Shown here one piece after another: positions 31,412 to 42,428 of a DNA stretch of 64,000 bases; within the stretch, counting starts at the first letter, position 1, and each line of letters starts with the position of its first letter. The notes under the pieces were generated by a model. That model was not told the origin of the DNA. It saw only the letters and a list, made by a program, of their open reading frames with translations, and searched no databases. This DNA is from Phymatolithon calcareum (taxonomy: Eukaryota > Rhodophyta > Florideophyceae > Hapalidiales), in assembly GCA_977006965.1 (NCBI GenBank), contig OZ345378.1:992001-1056000 (forward strand), written 5' to 3'. The position numbers and the translations under genes were made by a program.

Positions 31412-34400
31412 CTCCCCCTCGATCGAAGAAGCTTTCGAACGTGCAGGATGCAATCCCATCTTTTTCGCGAACTCGGATACCTTGATTCGACTTAGGGGTT
31501 TCGTAAGTGCATCAGCGACAATGAACTCCGTCGGACAGTACTTGAATTCCACTTTCTCGGTTGCCACAGCTTCGCGAACATAGTGATATTGAATATCAAT
31601 ATGTTTGTTTCGTTGGGTAATTGCCTCGTTCTGAGTGGATGATATAGCGCCTTGGTTGTCCGAGATGATGAGCATGCGAGATGGCTTGTTGAAACCAAGT
31701 ATGTCGGAAATCAAGCGTGAAAGCCAGACTGCTTCTTTCGCGGCGGCACATGCAGCAATGTATTCAGCCTGACATGACGATGTCGCGACAATGGTTTGCT
31801 TCTTGGATCGCCAGCTAATTGCTCCCCCTGCAAGCATGAAGACGTACCCACTTGTCGACTTGCGAGTTTCTTGACAGCCTGCCCAGTCAGAGTCGCTATA
31901 CCCCACTGGAGTCAAACTTCTGTCTTTGCCGAATTGAATCCCATGATCACGAGTTCCGGCAATGTACCGTAAAACACGCTTAACAGCCATCCAATGGATT
32001 TGCAGTGGATTCTCGCAAAAGGAGGAGAGTTTTCCGACAGCATCCGAGATATCCGGCCGACTTCCAACCATCAGATACATGACGCTTCCAATTGAAGGTC
32101 GATACGGAACCTCAGATGAAACAGAATCTGTGATGTCAAGTTCATGCACGGTACTGGTTTTCTTGTAAGGTTCCATCGGCGTTCGTACCGGTTTACAATT
32201 TTCCAAGTTAAACCGCTTCAAAACGGTTTCCGCGTACGACTTATGCGATAGGTGTAATGTTCGGAGATCGCGATCCCGACGGATCTCCAATCCGAGGAAT
32301 ACACTTGCGTTTCCAAGATACTTCATCTCGAATCGCCGGTTAAGCTCCCCCTTCATCCAAGCAATTGCAACATTGTCGTTGCGAGCAATGAGCAAGTCAT
32401 CGACGTACAATGCAATGATCATAATGCTCTTGGATGTGTGCCGAACATAAAGACACGGGTCATTCGGACTGCTTGTAAATCCGAGTTCATTGATTCAGAA
32501 ATCATCAATCTTAGCATGACATTGTCGGGGAGCTTGTTTTATCCCGTAGAGTGCCTTCAACAGCTTACACACGAGGTCAGGACGCTTTGAATCGCGAAAT
32601 CCAGCGGGAACCTCCATGTAGATATCTTCATCCAAGTCTCCATGCAAGAATACAGTGACAACATCCATTTGGACAAGTTCGAGATCATGAACTGCCACCG
32701 TGGCGAGAAGAATCCGTATTGATGTGAACTTCACAACCGGGGCATATGTTTCGCCGTAATCCACTCCGTGCACCTGTCGGAACCCTTTCGCGACAATGCG
32801 AGCTTTCGGGCCAGTGTCTTTGACTTTGAACACGTATTTGCATGGGAGAACGTTCATACCGGAATCGCGAGATACTAATGTCCAAGTCTTGTTGCGCATG
32901 AGAGATGAGTGTTCTTTCTCAATCGCAGGGGACCAATAGTCAATGTTGTCTTTCGACGTGGCGCTTCTGAAAGTCTGCGGAAATTCTTGAGAAGACAAAG
33001 AAGTTTCAGTTGCAAAGTTGGCTGATTCGAGAACCAGCATGGCTGTATGCGGGCCAGTAATCCAGAAATCACTTCGTGGCTTTGAGACACGGGTGGATCG
33101 ACGAAGTATGGGTTTTGCGACTAACTCAGGAGGTGCGTCAGCATTAGAAGTTGAGAGAGATTCTTCTTTACAGCCACTGTCCTGACCATCACCGTTGTCC
33201 TTTGGTTCGTCCACGGTACCCTCCACTGCAACGTCCTCGGCTTTCACGGCAACCTCACGGATGTCTGCATAGTTGCGTTTCTGCTCGATCTTGATGACCG
33301 CTGGAGGAATTTCGGTAGCTTCCTCAGTTTCAAATGCATCGTGAAAGCTTTGGTCAAACCCTGCATTTGGAAAACTGATTGGTATATCCGTTTTAGGATT
33401 CCCAGTTTCGCATGCCGATTCGTCAAATATAACATCCCGAGATACGATCACCTTGCATGCATTCGGATCCCATAACTTGTATCCCTTAGATGCAAACGAG
33501 TATCCCATCATGATCGCTTCACGAGTACGAGAGTCGAGTTTCTTGACCTTCTTTTTCGGAATCACGTACCAACACTTAGCGCCAAATACGCGTAAGTGTT
33601 CCAAGTTTGGTGCGGCTCCCATCCATATGTGATGGGGGGTCATGTTCGAAGGAAGTCCTTGCGACGTAACTCGATTTCGGACATACACAGCAGTTGACAG
33701 TGCTTCAGCCCAGAACTTCTTCTCGATACCTTTGTGATGAAGCATCGAGCGCACTAAGTTGAGTAAAGTGCGGTTCATGCGCTCAGCAACCCCATTCTGT
33801 TGAGGAGTGTAAGCAACGGTGAGTTGATGGTGAATACCGTGCTCTGAAAGATATGACTTGAACTCATTTGACAGGTATTCTCCTCCGTTATCGGTCCGAA
33901 TAGCTTTGAGCTTAGGTGCAGGTGAGAACTGATGTACGTTGAGGTGTTTCAGCTTTCTTCCAGTGTGCGTTTCAGCGTATTTGTGAAATTTCTGAAAGCA
34001 CTCAAAGCTCTCGGACTTCTTTCGCATGGTGAAAACTGTGGTCCATTTGGAGTGATCATCGATAAACGTGATTAAATACCGAGAGCCACCTAGTGATGGG
34101 ATGTCAATTGGACCGAGAACGTCGGAATGCACGAGATCGAGAATTGCGTCCGAGCGAGAACAACTAGACTTCGGGATAAGAGCACGATGTGCTTTCCCAG
34201 CAATGCAACCTTTGCATACATTGTCCGACGAAGACCCTGGATCGATATGCAATCTTTTTACAACCCCATGGCGTGCCATGCCGGAGATTCCAGTAGGACT
34301 GACATGCGCGAGACGCTCGTGCCATAGCTGTAGGCTGACGAGGGATGTTTCTTTGGACATGGGTTTGTTCTCCGGACGGTCTAGAATGTATAGATCTTTG

Positions 34401-35601
34401 CGGAGAGTACCCTGGGGCGATAATCTCATCATGTGCTTTGATATAACCGTTTGCTTTGGAATAAGATCCCATACCCATACACGTCCAGTTTAGAAACGGA
34501 AAGGAGCGAATAACCAAAGTCCGGAATATGAAGAACGTTTTGGAGCATACACTGAGACTGTTTTCCGTTGATGCTGAGTGTCACGATAGCATCGCCCTTT
34601 CCTGCAATTGTTGCAGTTGCTCTAGTTCCCATTTCGACTGTCGACCTCATTTCCGTGTATGAGACAAAGATTGAACGATCGAATGTCATGTGGGATGTGC
34701 CTCCGGAGTCGATAATCCATGACGTGGACTTTTCGGGAATGTTTGAGTTTCGAACCTTTGCCATTAAGCAAACGTAGTCAGAATCAGACATGACACGAAT
34801 AGATTCTGTTTCACCAGCAACTAAGGCAGTCGGTTTGTCCTTCTTTCCTTTTCGACCCGGATGTTTGTATCCCGGTGGTGCAAGGTGTGGAAACTTGACC
34901 CAACACCTGAGAGAAGGATGTCCAGCTCGATTGCAATGATCACAATGGTCGTAGGCGTATGAACCATTTTGAGTTGCACTTACAAGAGCTGTGGACTTAG
35001 ACTTCTCCGTCGAGGCTTCCAGGCGCATAGTCATACTTTGCTCCTCTTGCAGAAGTCGGCTCTTCACAAACTCGAGAGAGAATGTCTCGTCCTCGTTCCC
35101 AAGTGCGTCTAAGGTACTGATGAGACTGTCATAACGATCTGGTAGACCATTCAGGACAGCCATTGCCATTTCCTTGTCGTCGATGTCAACACCCATTGAT
35201 TTGAGTGTGGATGCGAGCTGACGAATTCGGTTGGTGTATGGCAGTATCTTTTCGCCCTCGAACATTGTGGCGGTATAGAACTTGCGACGAGCGGCGAGTT
35301 TATTAAGCAGCGTATGGCGTTCGAATATGTTGAGAATCGCCTGCCACATTTCTTTCGCCGTTTCGACACCTCGGACATGTTCGAGATGTGCATCGGAAAG
35401 GGATGGACCAATAATCGCTTTAACCTTATTGTCATGTCGACGCCAGACTTTGAACTCGTCTGTGTCCCTTGCCGGAGGGCTTACCTCGATGTACTCATCG
35501 AGCTCGCGGAATGATAGTACTAGCTGAATTTTCTGTTTCCAAGCGTGGAAATTGGTCTCGGTGAGTTTTTCGACCTTCAGCGTTCCTTGCGAGTTGTCCA
35601 T
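31412..35601 (-). pseudogene. Broken copia Gag-Pol of F1
   Basis: The gag start MDNSQGTLKV is at 35601, and the polyprotein is otherwise colinear with intact F2. Lesions: a small deletion near 34450 and a one-base insertion near 34412 (CCTGGGGCG for CTTGGGCG) just before the integrase; and TGA replacing TTA in DDFL near 32490, within RT. YVDD is intact (ALYVDDLLIARND, with Arg for Gly after LLIA). The zinc knuckle CDHCNRAGHPSLRC and protease DSGG are present, as are integrase D, D, E. The C-terminus extends past the F2 end (to about 31346) through loss of the usual stop. Confidence 0.9.
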
Positions 35602-36349
35602 ATTTTTGACTGGGGGTTCTTGAAATCTTGTCGAAGATCCGTTCGGGGAGTCCACTGCGAGCTAACAGAAGTTAACTATCAAGGTAATCTATCCCTTATA
35701 GGAAATTCGCGTCGAGTCAGTGTGACCCGGAGCTTGATCTGGGGATGGCTCTAGGTCGTATACCTCTTGAAGATAGGGCTGGCTCTAGGCCGTTTACCTC
35801 TTGTGGCGTTTTGGTACACCTGAACCTGCAGCCGACAACACGCACTGGAAGACGTATCCGTCAATTCCAATGTCCTAAATTCAAATGTTGATGTTGGCAC
35901 ACCCCACCGAGCAAGTACTTCGTGAGGCTATAATTGCGACCTTTTCCTTGAAGATGAGTATACGGGGCCTACTGACCACGCGCTGTGCGTGGCAGACTGT
36001 CTTTCAAATCGGTAAACCGTACTCCAACAAGTCTTTCAGATTGCCTTCCAATCACACAACAGAATTCTGCAGAGCCGAGATGCGTCCAGGTGGATACTCG
36101 GAAGACTACTTGATTTCTCAAGCGTATATCCCTTTCACCACGTAGCAGAGCACAGATGTTGTCAGACTGATTCGTAGATTATACTCTGTGCAGAGTCGCT
36201 TTAGGGTGGCCGATGGATGGCGCAGATACCACAGGGCTTTAAACCTTTTGATGATGAAAATTGGTGGAGAATGAATTCCCGAGAGGGAAGGAAGACCCCT
36301 CGGTAAGGTGATAGCGCTGGTTGATGACGCGTTATCTGGGCCCATAACC
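35602..36349 (-). other. Leader of F1 with PBS at 36336-36349
   Basis: The roughly 750-base leader has the PBS GGTTATGGGCCCAG next to the LTR, one copy of the 43-bp motif shared with family A near 35811-35855, and an antisense 86-codon ORF at 35885-36145 (+) also kept in F2. No sense ORF is evident. Confidence 0.7.
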
Positions 36350-36750
36350 TGTTGGATGGAGGTTTTGAGGTTGATGGTTGAGATGGTTGAGATGGTTGGG
36401 ATGGTTGTGAGATTTTCCTTGGTTTATTGAGTCGGGGCATCAGATCAGGGTCGTATATAGGCCCCAGATTGAGGTATGATAAGACTTCTGATGCTCATTG
36501 CACTACTAACTGTGATTGAATCAATCAACTAAAAGATTGAAATGTCTACTGTGATTGATTCAATCAACAGCATGATTGAATTACTGAAAATAACAAGATC
36601 AATCAAGAAATTGATTGAACTGTTACTTTGTCAATAAAGATGAAAAAAACATGTATTGATTCTATCATAACATATGAGAAATGGTTAGAGACTTATGACA
36701 AAGGATAATGTGTACTGCGACAAGAGCTCCAAGCAGTCACATTTCCAACA
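36350..36750 (-). repeat. 5' LTR of F1
   Basis: The 401-bp LTR has termini TGTTGG and CCAACA. The TATA (TATATAGG, plus-strand reading) and the reverse complement of AATAAACCAAGGAA are present. Confidence 0.9.
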
Positions 36751-38451
36751 CAACCAACAACACCACCGGCATCTGAAGTAACTACACCGATGATCGCCAA
36801 ACCCATTCTGCGCAGGTCAGCTCGGGTCACAAAACCACCCACTGACTTCTGGAGTGCTCCCCCGCACAATGCAATGCTTGCCTTCGAATCTGTCAATCTC
36901 GCATCAGAATCCGATTTGTCTTCTCATCAAATACCTCAGACCTTTAAGGAAGCGACTTCAAATCATAATGTCGACTTCTGGTCAAAGCAATTGAGAAAGA
37001 ACATTCTTCACTGGTCTATAACAATACCTGGAAACTGGTTCCACGCAACTCCGACATGAACGTGCTACCGTGTAAGTATGTCTTCAAGGTCAAGGATACA
37101 GGCCCAAAAGTCCGAATTGTGGCAAAAGGGTTCCGACAGGTGCATGGGGTGGACTACGGTGAAACGTATGCCCCAGTCGTAAAGTTCACTTCGATTCGTA
37201 TCCTACTTGCAACAGTTGCTGTCCATGATCTGATGTTGTGACAGCGTTCCTGCATGGTGACCTTGACGAAGAATTCTACATGGAATTTCCGGCCGGATTT
37301 CGAAATCCCAAGCGTCCCAACCTTGTTTGCAAGCTCTTGAAGGCACTATACGGTCTGAAGCAAGCTCCCCGGCAATGGCATGCCAAGATCGACAAGTTCC
37401 TCATCAACGAGCTCGGCTTCTCAAGCAGTCCCAACGATCCTTGTCTGTACGTCCGGCACAAGTCAAACAGCATCATGATCATCGCCCTGTATGTGGATGA
37501 CTTACTGATTGCTGGAAACGACACCTCTGCCATTTCGTGGATCAAGGGGGAGCTGAACAAGCGGTTCGAGATGAAGGACATTGATGACGCAAGTGTATGC
37601 CTTGGGCTTGAGATTCGCCGGGACCGTACTCTTCGGCCCCTTCATCTTTCGCAGTCGGTCTACGCTCAGTCGGTCTTGGAACGCTTCGGCATGGAGAACT
37701 CGAAACCGGCACCTACCCCAATGGAGTCAAGCAACAAGAACACCGCAATCGAGGAAGTGGATATCACCGAGTCCCTTGGAGACGAAGTTCCGTATCGTCC
37801 AGCTATCGGAAGCCTGATGTACTTGATGGTCGGCACTAGGACTCGGTGGGCAAGCTTTCTTCGTTTTGCGAAAAACCCTTAAAGCCTCACTGGATGGGTG
37901 TTAAGCGCGTTCTTCGGTACAATGCAGGTACTCGAGACTAAGGTATTCTGTTCGGTGCAAGTGGGAGCTTGGTGCCAATCGGGTACACAGACACGGATTG
38001 GGCAGGATGTCGTGAGACAAGGCGATCAACAAGTGGGTATGTGTTCCTTCTTGCAGGGGGAGCCATAAGCTGGCGTTCGAAGAAACAAACTATCGTCGCC
38101 ACGTCAACATGTGAAGCAGAGTACATCGCTTCCTGTGTCGCCGCCAAGGAAGCTGTTTGGCTGTCAAGACTCATCGCAGATATCCAAGGTCTCCAGAAGC
38201 CCACTCTCATGACTTTGTATACCGACAGTCAGAGTGCAATCGCAACAGGGAGGAACGCTGCCATCACTCAACGCAACAAGCATATTGACATCCAATATCA
38301 CTACGTTCGTGATGTTATTGGAACAGGAAAGATCTCGATTAAGTACTGCAACACTGAGTCTATGGTTTCTGATGCATTAACCAAGCCACTCGATCGAATC
38401 AAGACAGCCAAGTTCGCTCAAGTGATGGGAGTATGCAAGCAAATGGCGTAG
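36751..38451 (+). pseudogene. Broken copia RT/RNase H of G
   Basis: It covers the linker, RT and RNase H in several frames: 36790-37059, 37056-37241, 37238-37882 and 37969-38451. Lesions include a roughly 20-bp deletion at 37231 that removes RT motif A, a frameshift near 36988, the 13-bp deletion near 37837, and changes near 37920-37945. YVDD (ALYVDDLLIAG) and the RNase H motifs (YTDTDWAG, EAEY, TDSQSA, HIDIQYHYVRD) are intact. The three residues missing from the A/B RNase H are present here. Confidence 0.87.
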
Positions 38452-38472
38452 TGTGCCTCGATCAAGGGGGAG

Positions 38473-38913
38473 CGTTGGAAATGTGAATGCTTGGAGCTCT
38501 AGTCGCAAACACACTTCAATATCAAGGTATGATCTCGGTACACGTGTACACGTGTCAAGTCGAAAGTCAAAGCGTCTCAGAACTTTGAATCAAGAATATT
38601 GGCACTGACACGTGTCAGAGTATGATAAGAGTATGATAATCATACTCCCCTCACTCAGTAGATGATTCTTGATTTTTTCATGTTACACGTGTCATATGAT
38701 AGTATGACAAATTTGTTTAGGGTTAGTGTGTCTCCGTCGTCAATTAGGGTTTTGATCAAGTCTGGTTGTGTTTCTCTGGTCTATATAGTCTTGACCTGAG
38801 GTCCGTCAAATAAACCAAGGAACTCATTCACTCACAACTCATCTTCTACTCAACAAATTCACTCCAACCAAACTTTCTCCTTCACCTCATCTTATCCATA
38901 ACCTCCAACAACA
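38473..38913 (+). repeat. 3' LTR of G
   Basis: The 441-bp LTR starts CGTTGGAAATG (mutated TGTTGG) after the PPT AAGGGGGAG and ends CTCCAACAACA. Confidence 0.88.
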
Positions 38914-38915
38914 GG

Positions 38916-39224
38916 GCTGAGCCGACTGCTTCTTTTCCGTCAAGCTCTCTCCCACCAGTAATTTCGACTTCGCTTCCCCTACACGTTGACCCAGAAGATG
39001 AGTACATCAATGGCAAAAAGCAGAAGCTACCTCACTCTTGCCGCATACGTGGTTGTCTTGGAAGAAAAAAGGGAGAGTTTAACACAGCAACGGGACATAG
39101 CTGTGCATCATGCAGCTCTCCTGTTCACTTGTTGTGCTGCATGAGAGTGCTCGGCTTGGTAGTTCAGAGCGAGAATGACATACTGTACTGTTCTGTTTGC
39201 TTCGAAGCGCGGTCTACAAGCTAG
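38916..39224 (+). CDS. C-terminal remnant of a Cys-rich (zinc-finger-like) protein
   Basis: A frame with no stop runs from the LTR edge to TAG at 39222-39224 (102 codons before the stop) and has no suitable ATG, so it looks like the 3' end of an interrupted gene. It has an acidic/basic patch (DPEDEYINGKKQK) followed by a Cys/His cluster, C-x4-C, then GHSCASC, PVHLLCC and YCSVC, with spacing like a cross-braced zinc finger. The cluster at the C-terminus recalls the Cys-rich tail of piggyBac-type transposases, but the match is loose and I do not assign it. The upstream part is missing beyond G. Confidence 0.4.
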   Translation, partial: AEPTASFPSSSLPPVISTSLPLHVDPEDEYINGKKQKLPHSCRIRGCLGRKKGEFNTATGHSCASCSSPVHLLCCMRVLGLVVQSENDILYCSVCFEARSTS

Positions 39225-41404
39225 ACCAACGTATAAATCTTTCAATTAATTAGTTTCTCGGTCTGCTTCGAGATGTGGGTTTACAATCTAATTCTATCGC
39301 TTCTTCAGTTCTCCATCACGTCATCTTCACTTTTACCGTCAAGGTGGTGTATTATAAACTCGATTGTCCAATTTTCATGTCATGCAAGGGCGGGGAATTA
39401 GATTGACTGAAATACAGAAATTTTTCGGCTTCGTTTATAAGTTCCATGTCCACATGCTATCGCTTGCTCTCCTCTAGCCCGGATTGGTGCGAACAACCTC
39501 AACGATGCTAATAAAAACCACTTTCATAGTAATTACAAGATGAATATAATGTAGGTTTTTCTATCGGGAAGTAGCGAAGCTTTATTTCCCAGTCAAAGGT
39601 GTGGCGTTTATACTCTCGAGTCCTCGATTTGAAACTTGTTGGAGCGGACTGTTCTAGAAAAAAGATCCGTAGGTTGTGCGTGATGTTGATGAACTGGAGA
39701 TTCGTAGTTTCACTTCTATTATTGAGTGAAACACGGTGAATAGAATCAAACATCTAGCAAGTAGACGACTTTGACTTGCCTCGTAAGATTTTGGATATCG
39801 AATACGTACGGTCTGACCCATAGATTTTAAATTGATAGTTGTTAGAGACGTGGCCAATAATGTAAAAGTAAACAAGTCTGTCCCTTATTCCCATGTGTTT
39901 CCGTTCATTACGATGAAAGTCCATTACTAGTGAAATACTAGGCGTATTTCTTATCCGGTAAGATGTCACGAAACGTGAAGAAAAAAAACTTGACTGCGAT
40001 CTTCATACCCTAGCCAAATAGTTTGTTCGTCCAATTTTGGAAGTGCGATCTCCCCAACAGAGCGTTGTAAGTAGTGTCAGCCCTCCGCGTATGTACCCCA
40101 CAGTCCTCGCTCCCGATGCATTTGCGGAAAGCCACCAGAGCAAATGGTTCGTGTGAGCGAAGCAAATTCAAAGTGAAGCTCATTCCTAAAAGAAGAATAG
40201 TGGTGGGAGCAAGCAAAGTAAAATTGGATAGCGATCAGAGCTGTCGTCTAGATCTTCACCTGATTGTAAACAACCTGTCCATCCTTCACGTACAGGTCCG
40301 TGCTGCAAGGCAATGAAGACGCCAAGAGGGACGTAAATGCTATCTTACTTTCAGCGCACAATTGTATGTAGTATGTCATCGAGGAAGCTTCGGTAGCCCT
40401 CAACGTTACTGCAAGATACCACGCTCTGGGATGCAGTACACGAGTAGTCCGGGAGGGGCAAGTGGTCCCGAAGGGAATCTCAGAAACTTATTGGAAGACG
40501 ATGGAATAATGATCCGGGAGGAAATCTAAATCGGGTGAGGTGGGTACTGCAGCGATGAATATCTGAGACTTGATTTGATCAGAAACAAATCATTCAACTA
40601 TGTTCCAGTGAGTTGTCCACTCTCTGAGTTTTGTGCGAGCTGTAAAAAGAATGAAAATGCTTTTCCATATGTCCTATTTTACAAATTCTAAGCAAGAGTT
40701 GCCCTCGGTTACATACCACTGGTGCAGTGCACGGGAGTACTTATTGGACCAGAGATTCCAGTGGATCTTCAACCCCTCTACTTTTGCCCTATTCTGGAGG
40801 GGAATCTTTTCCCACCATCGACCTTATCACCTACAGCCTATTCCGTCTGACACTCCTTATGCACGGACGCGCAGGTAGTCGTCCTTCAGTACTAAACTGA
40901 TAGAAAAGGAAAAATAAATTTCGGTTTTCTTTCCCCAAACGAAAATACTTTCTCCGAATTTATTTCACATTACTTTTTTGCGAACCAACTGTAATGTATT
41001 TAGCAAACGTATTTTTTGAATACACTTTTGTAACATCAAATTCGGAAGCCTTTTTCTACCTCTTAATGTGATCCGGTTCTCAATATTTTTGCATTTTCTG
41101 GCCCCCTACTCTGCACGAGACCATTGGTAAATTTTTTTCGGCCAGTAGCGGTAAAATAAAAACAATTCCATACGCAAACCAAAATACTAAACGCATTTTC
41201 GAGGAGATTGTGTTGTTTCACGAGAGGATCTTGAATTCCCTCTTCTAGCAAGTTCTCAGAGATGAATATGCCACTACGTGCAAAACGTAAATGGATAAGA
41301 AGGAAGAACCGAAGTGTTCCATATGCCCATAGCGACATGATGAGTGTGTGTACTCAGGATTTTTGTTGGGCTGTGTAAAACAAGACATATCTATCGGTGG
41401 TATT
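39225..41404. other. Unique AT-rich region without a recognised gene
   Basis: Only short unsupported ORFs are present on both strands. It is the left flank of the B1 insertion, and its last five bases, GTATT (41400-41404), are the B1 TSD. Confidence 0.55.
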
Positions 41405-41848
41405 TGTTGGAAGTGTGATTGCTTGGAGCTCTAGTCGCAAACACACTTCAATATCAAGGTATGATCTCGGCACACGTGTACACGTGTCAAGTCGAATGTC
41501 AAAGTGTCTCAGAACTTTGAATCAAGAATATTGGCACTGACACGTGTCAAAGTATGATAAGAGTATGATAATCATACTCCCCTCACTCAGTAGATGATTC
41601 TTGATTTTTTCATGTTACACGTGTCATATGATAGTATGACAAATTTGTTTAGGGTTAGTGTGTCTCCGTCGTCAGTTAGGGTTTTGATCAAGTCTGGTTG
41701 TGTTCTCTGGTCTATATAGTCTTGACCTGAGGTCCGCCAAGTGAATAAACCAAGGAACTCATTCTCACCTAACTCCACTTCTCCTTCACCAATCTTCACC
41801 AACCAAACTTTTCCAATCTCCTAATCTTATCCCTAACCTCCAACAACA
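41405..41848 (+). repeat. 5' LTR of B1 with promoter and poly(A) signals
   Basis: The 444-bp LTR is the reference LTR for family A. Four CACGTG motifs lie at 41473, 41481, 41541 and 41618, two of them inside the palindrome TGACACGTGTCA or close to it. TATATA is at 41713-41718 and AATAAA at 41744-41749, so transcription probably starts and polyadenylation is signalled within this short interval. Confidence 0.95.
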
Positions 41849-42428
41849 GGTTATGGGCCCAGTCAGCGCTTGATCACCACCGCGCTTCATCATCATCGTC
41901 GTCTCCGGGGCTCATCCTTCGCCCCCGATCTTCTCCTGGTTGCGCATCCTTGCTTGATTACCTCTGGTTTTCTTGCAAGGCCCGCTCCAGAGGACTTGTC
42001 TGTCATTGTTCACGAGCTTCCTGTTCGGTTCCTTGCTCAATTACCTCTGGTCTTTGAGTGAGGCCCGTTCAGAAAGTGTTATAGCGTCTTGCAGTGCGCG
42101 TTGCCGGCTGCAGGTTCAGGTGTACCAAAACACCACAAGGGTTACTGTTGTGTCTCCTTGCTTGATTACCTTCGGTTTTCTTGTCGGGCCCACCTCAGGA
42201 TACCACAAAGCGTCTTGCAGTGCGTGTTGCCAACTGCAGGTTCAGGTGTACCAAACGCCACAAGAGGTATACGGCCATTGAGCCATCCCCCGATCAAGGA
42301 CCGGGTCATTCCGACTCGAAGGAATTTCTTATAAGGGATAGATTGCCTTGATAGTTGACCTTGTGTCGACTCGCAGTGGACTCCCCAAACGGATTTTCGA
42401 CAAGAATAGAAGACCCCCACTCCGCAAA
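41849..42428 (+). other. Leader of B1 with PBS at 41849-41862
   Basis: The PBS GGTTATGGGCCCAG is complementary to the anticodon stem-loop of initiator tRNA-Met rather than its 3' end. Two copies of the leader repeat lie at 42084-42126 and 42210-42252, 126 bp apart. No sense ORF before the gag ATG is conserved among families. Confidence 0.8.

Larger units (their letters stand above)
31013..36750 (-). mobile_element. Full-length family-F copia element F1, decayed
   Basis: The 5,738-bp element has two LTRs of about 400 bp, a PBS, a leader, broken gag-pol and a PPT. The left flank ATAGG (in E) and right flank CAACC (in G) do not match, so there is no TSD even though both LTR ends are intact. The LTRs differ at several positions, so F1 is older than F2. 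Confidence 0.92.
36751..38913 (+). mobile_element. Copia fragment G (family A)
   Basis: The plus-strand fragment runs from the integrase-RT linker (ACCAACAACACCACCGGC) to a complete 3' LTR. Its left end is cut at the F1 LTR. The right flank is GGGCT. It shares a 13-bp deletion and CGTTGG at the LTR start with element 1, and DEEFYMEF with E. Confidence 0.87.
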
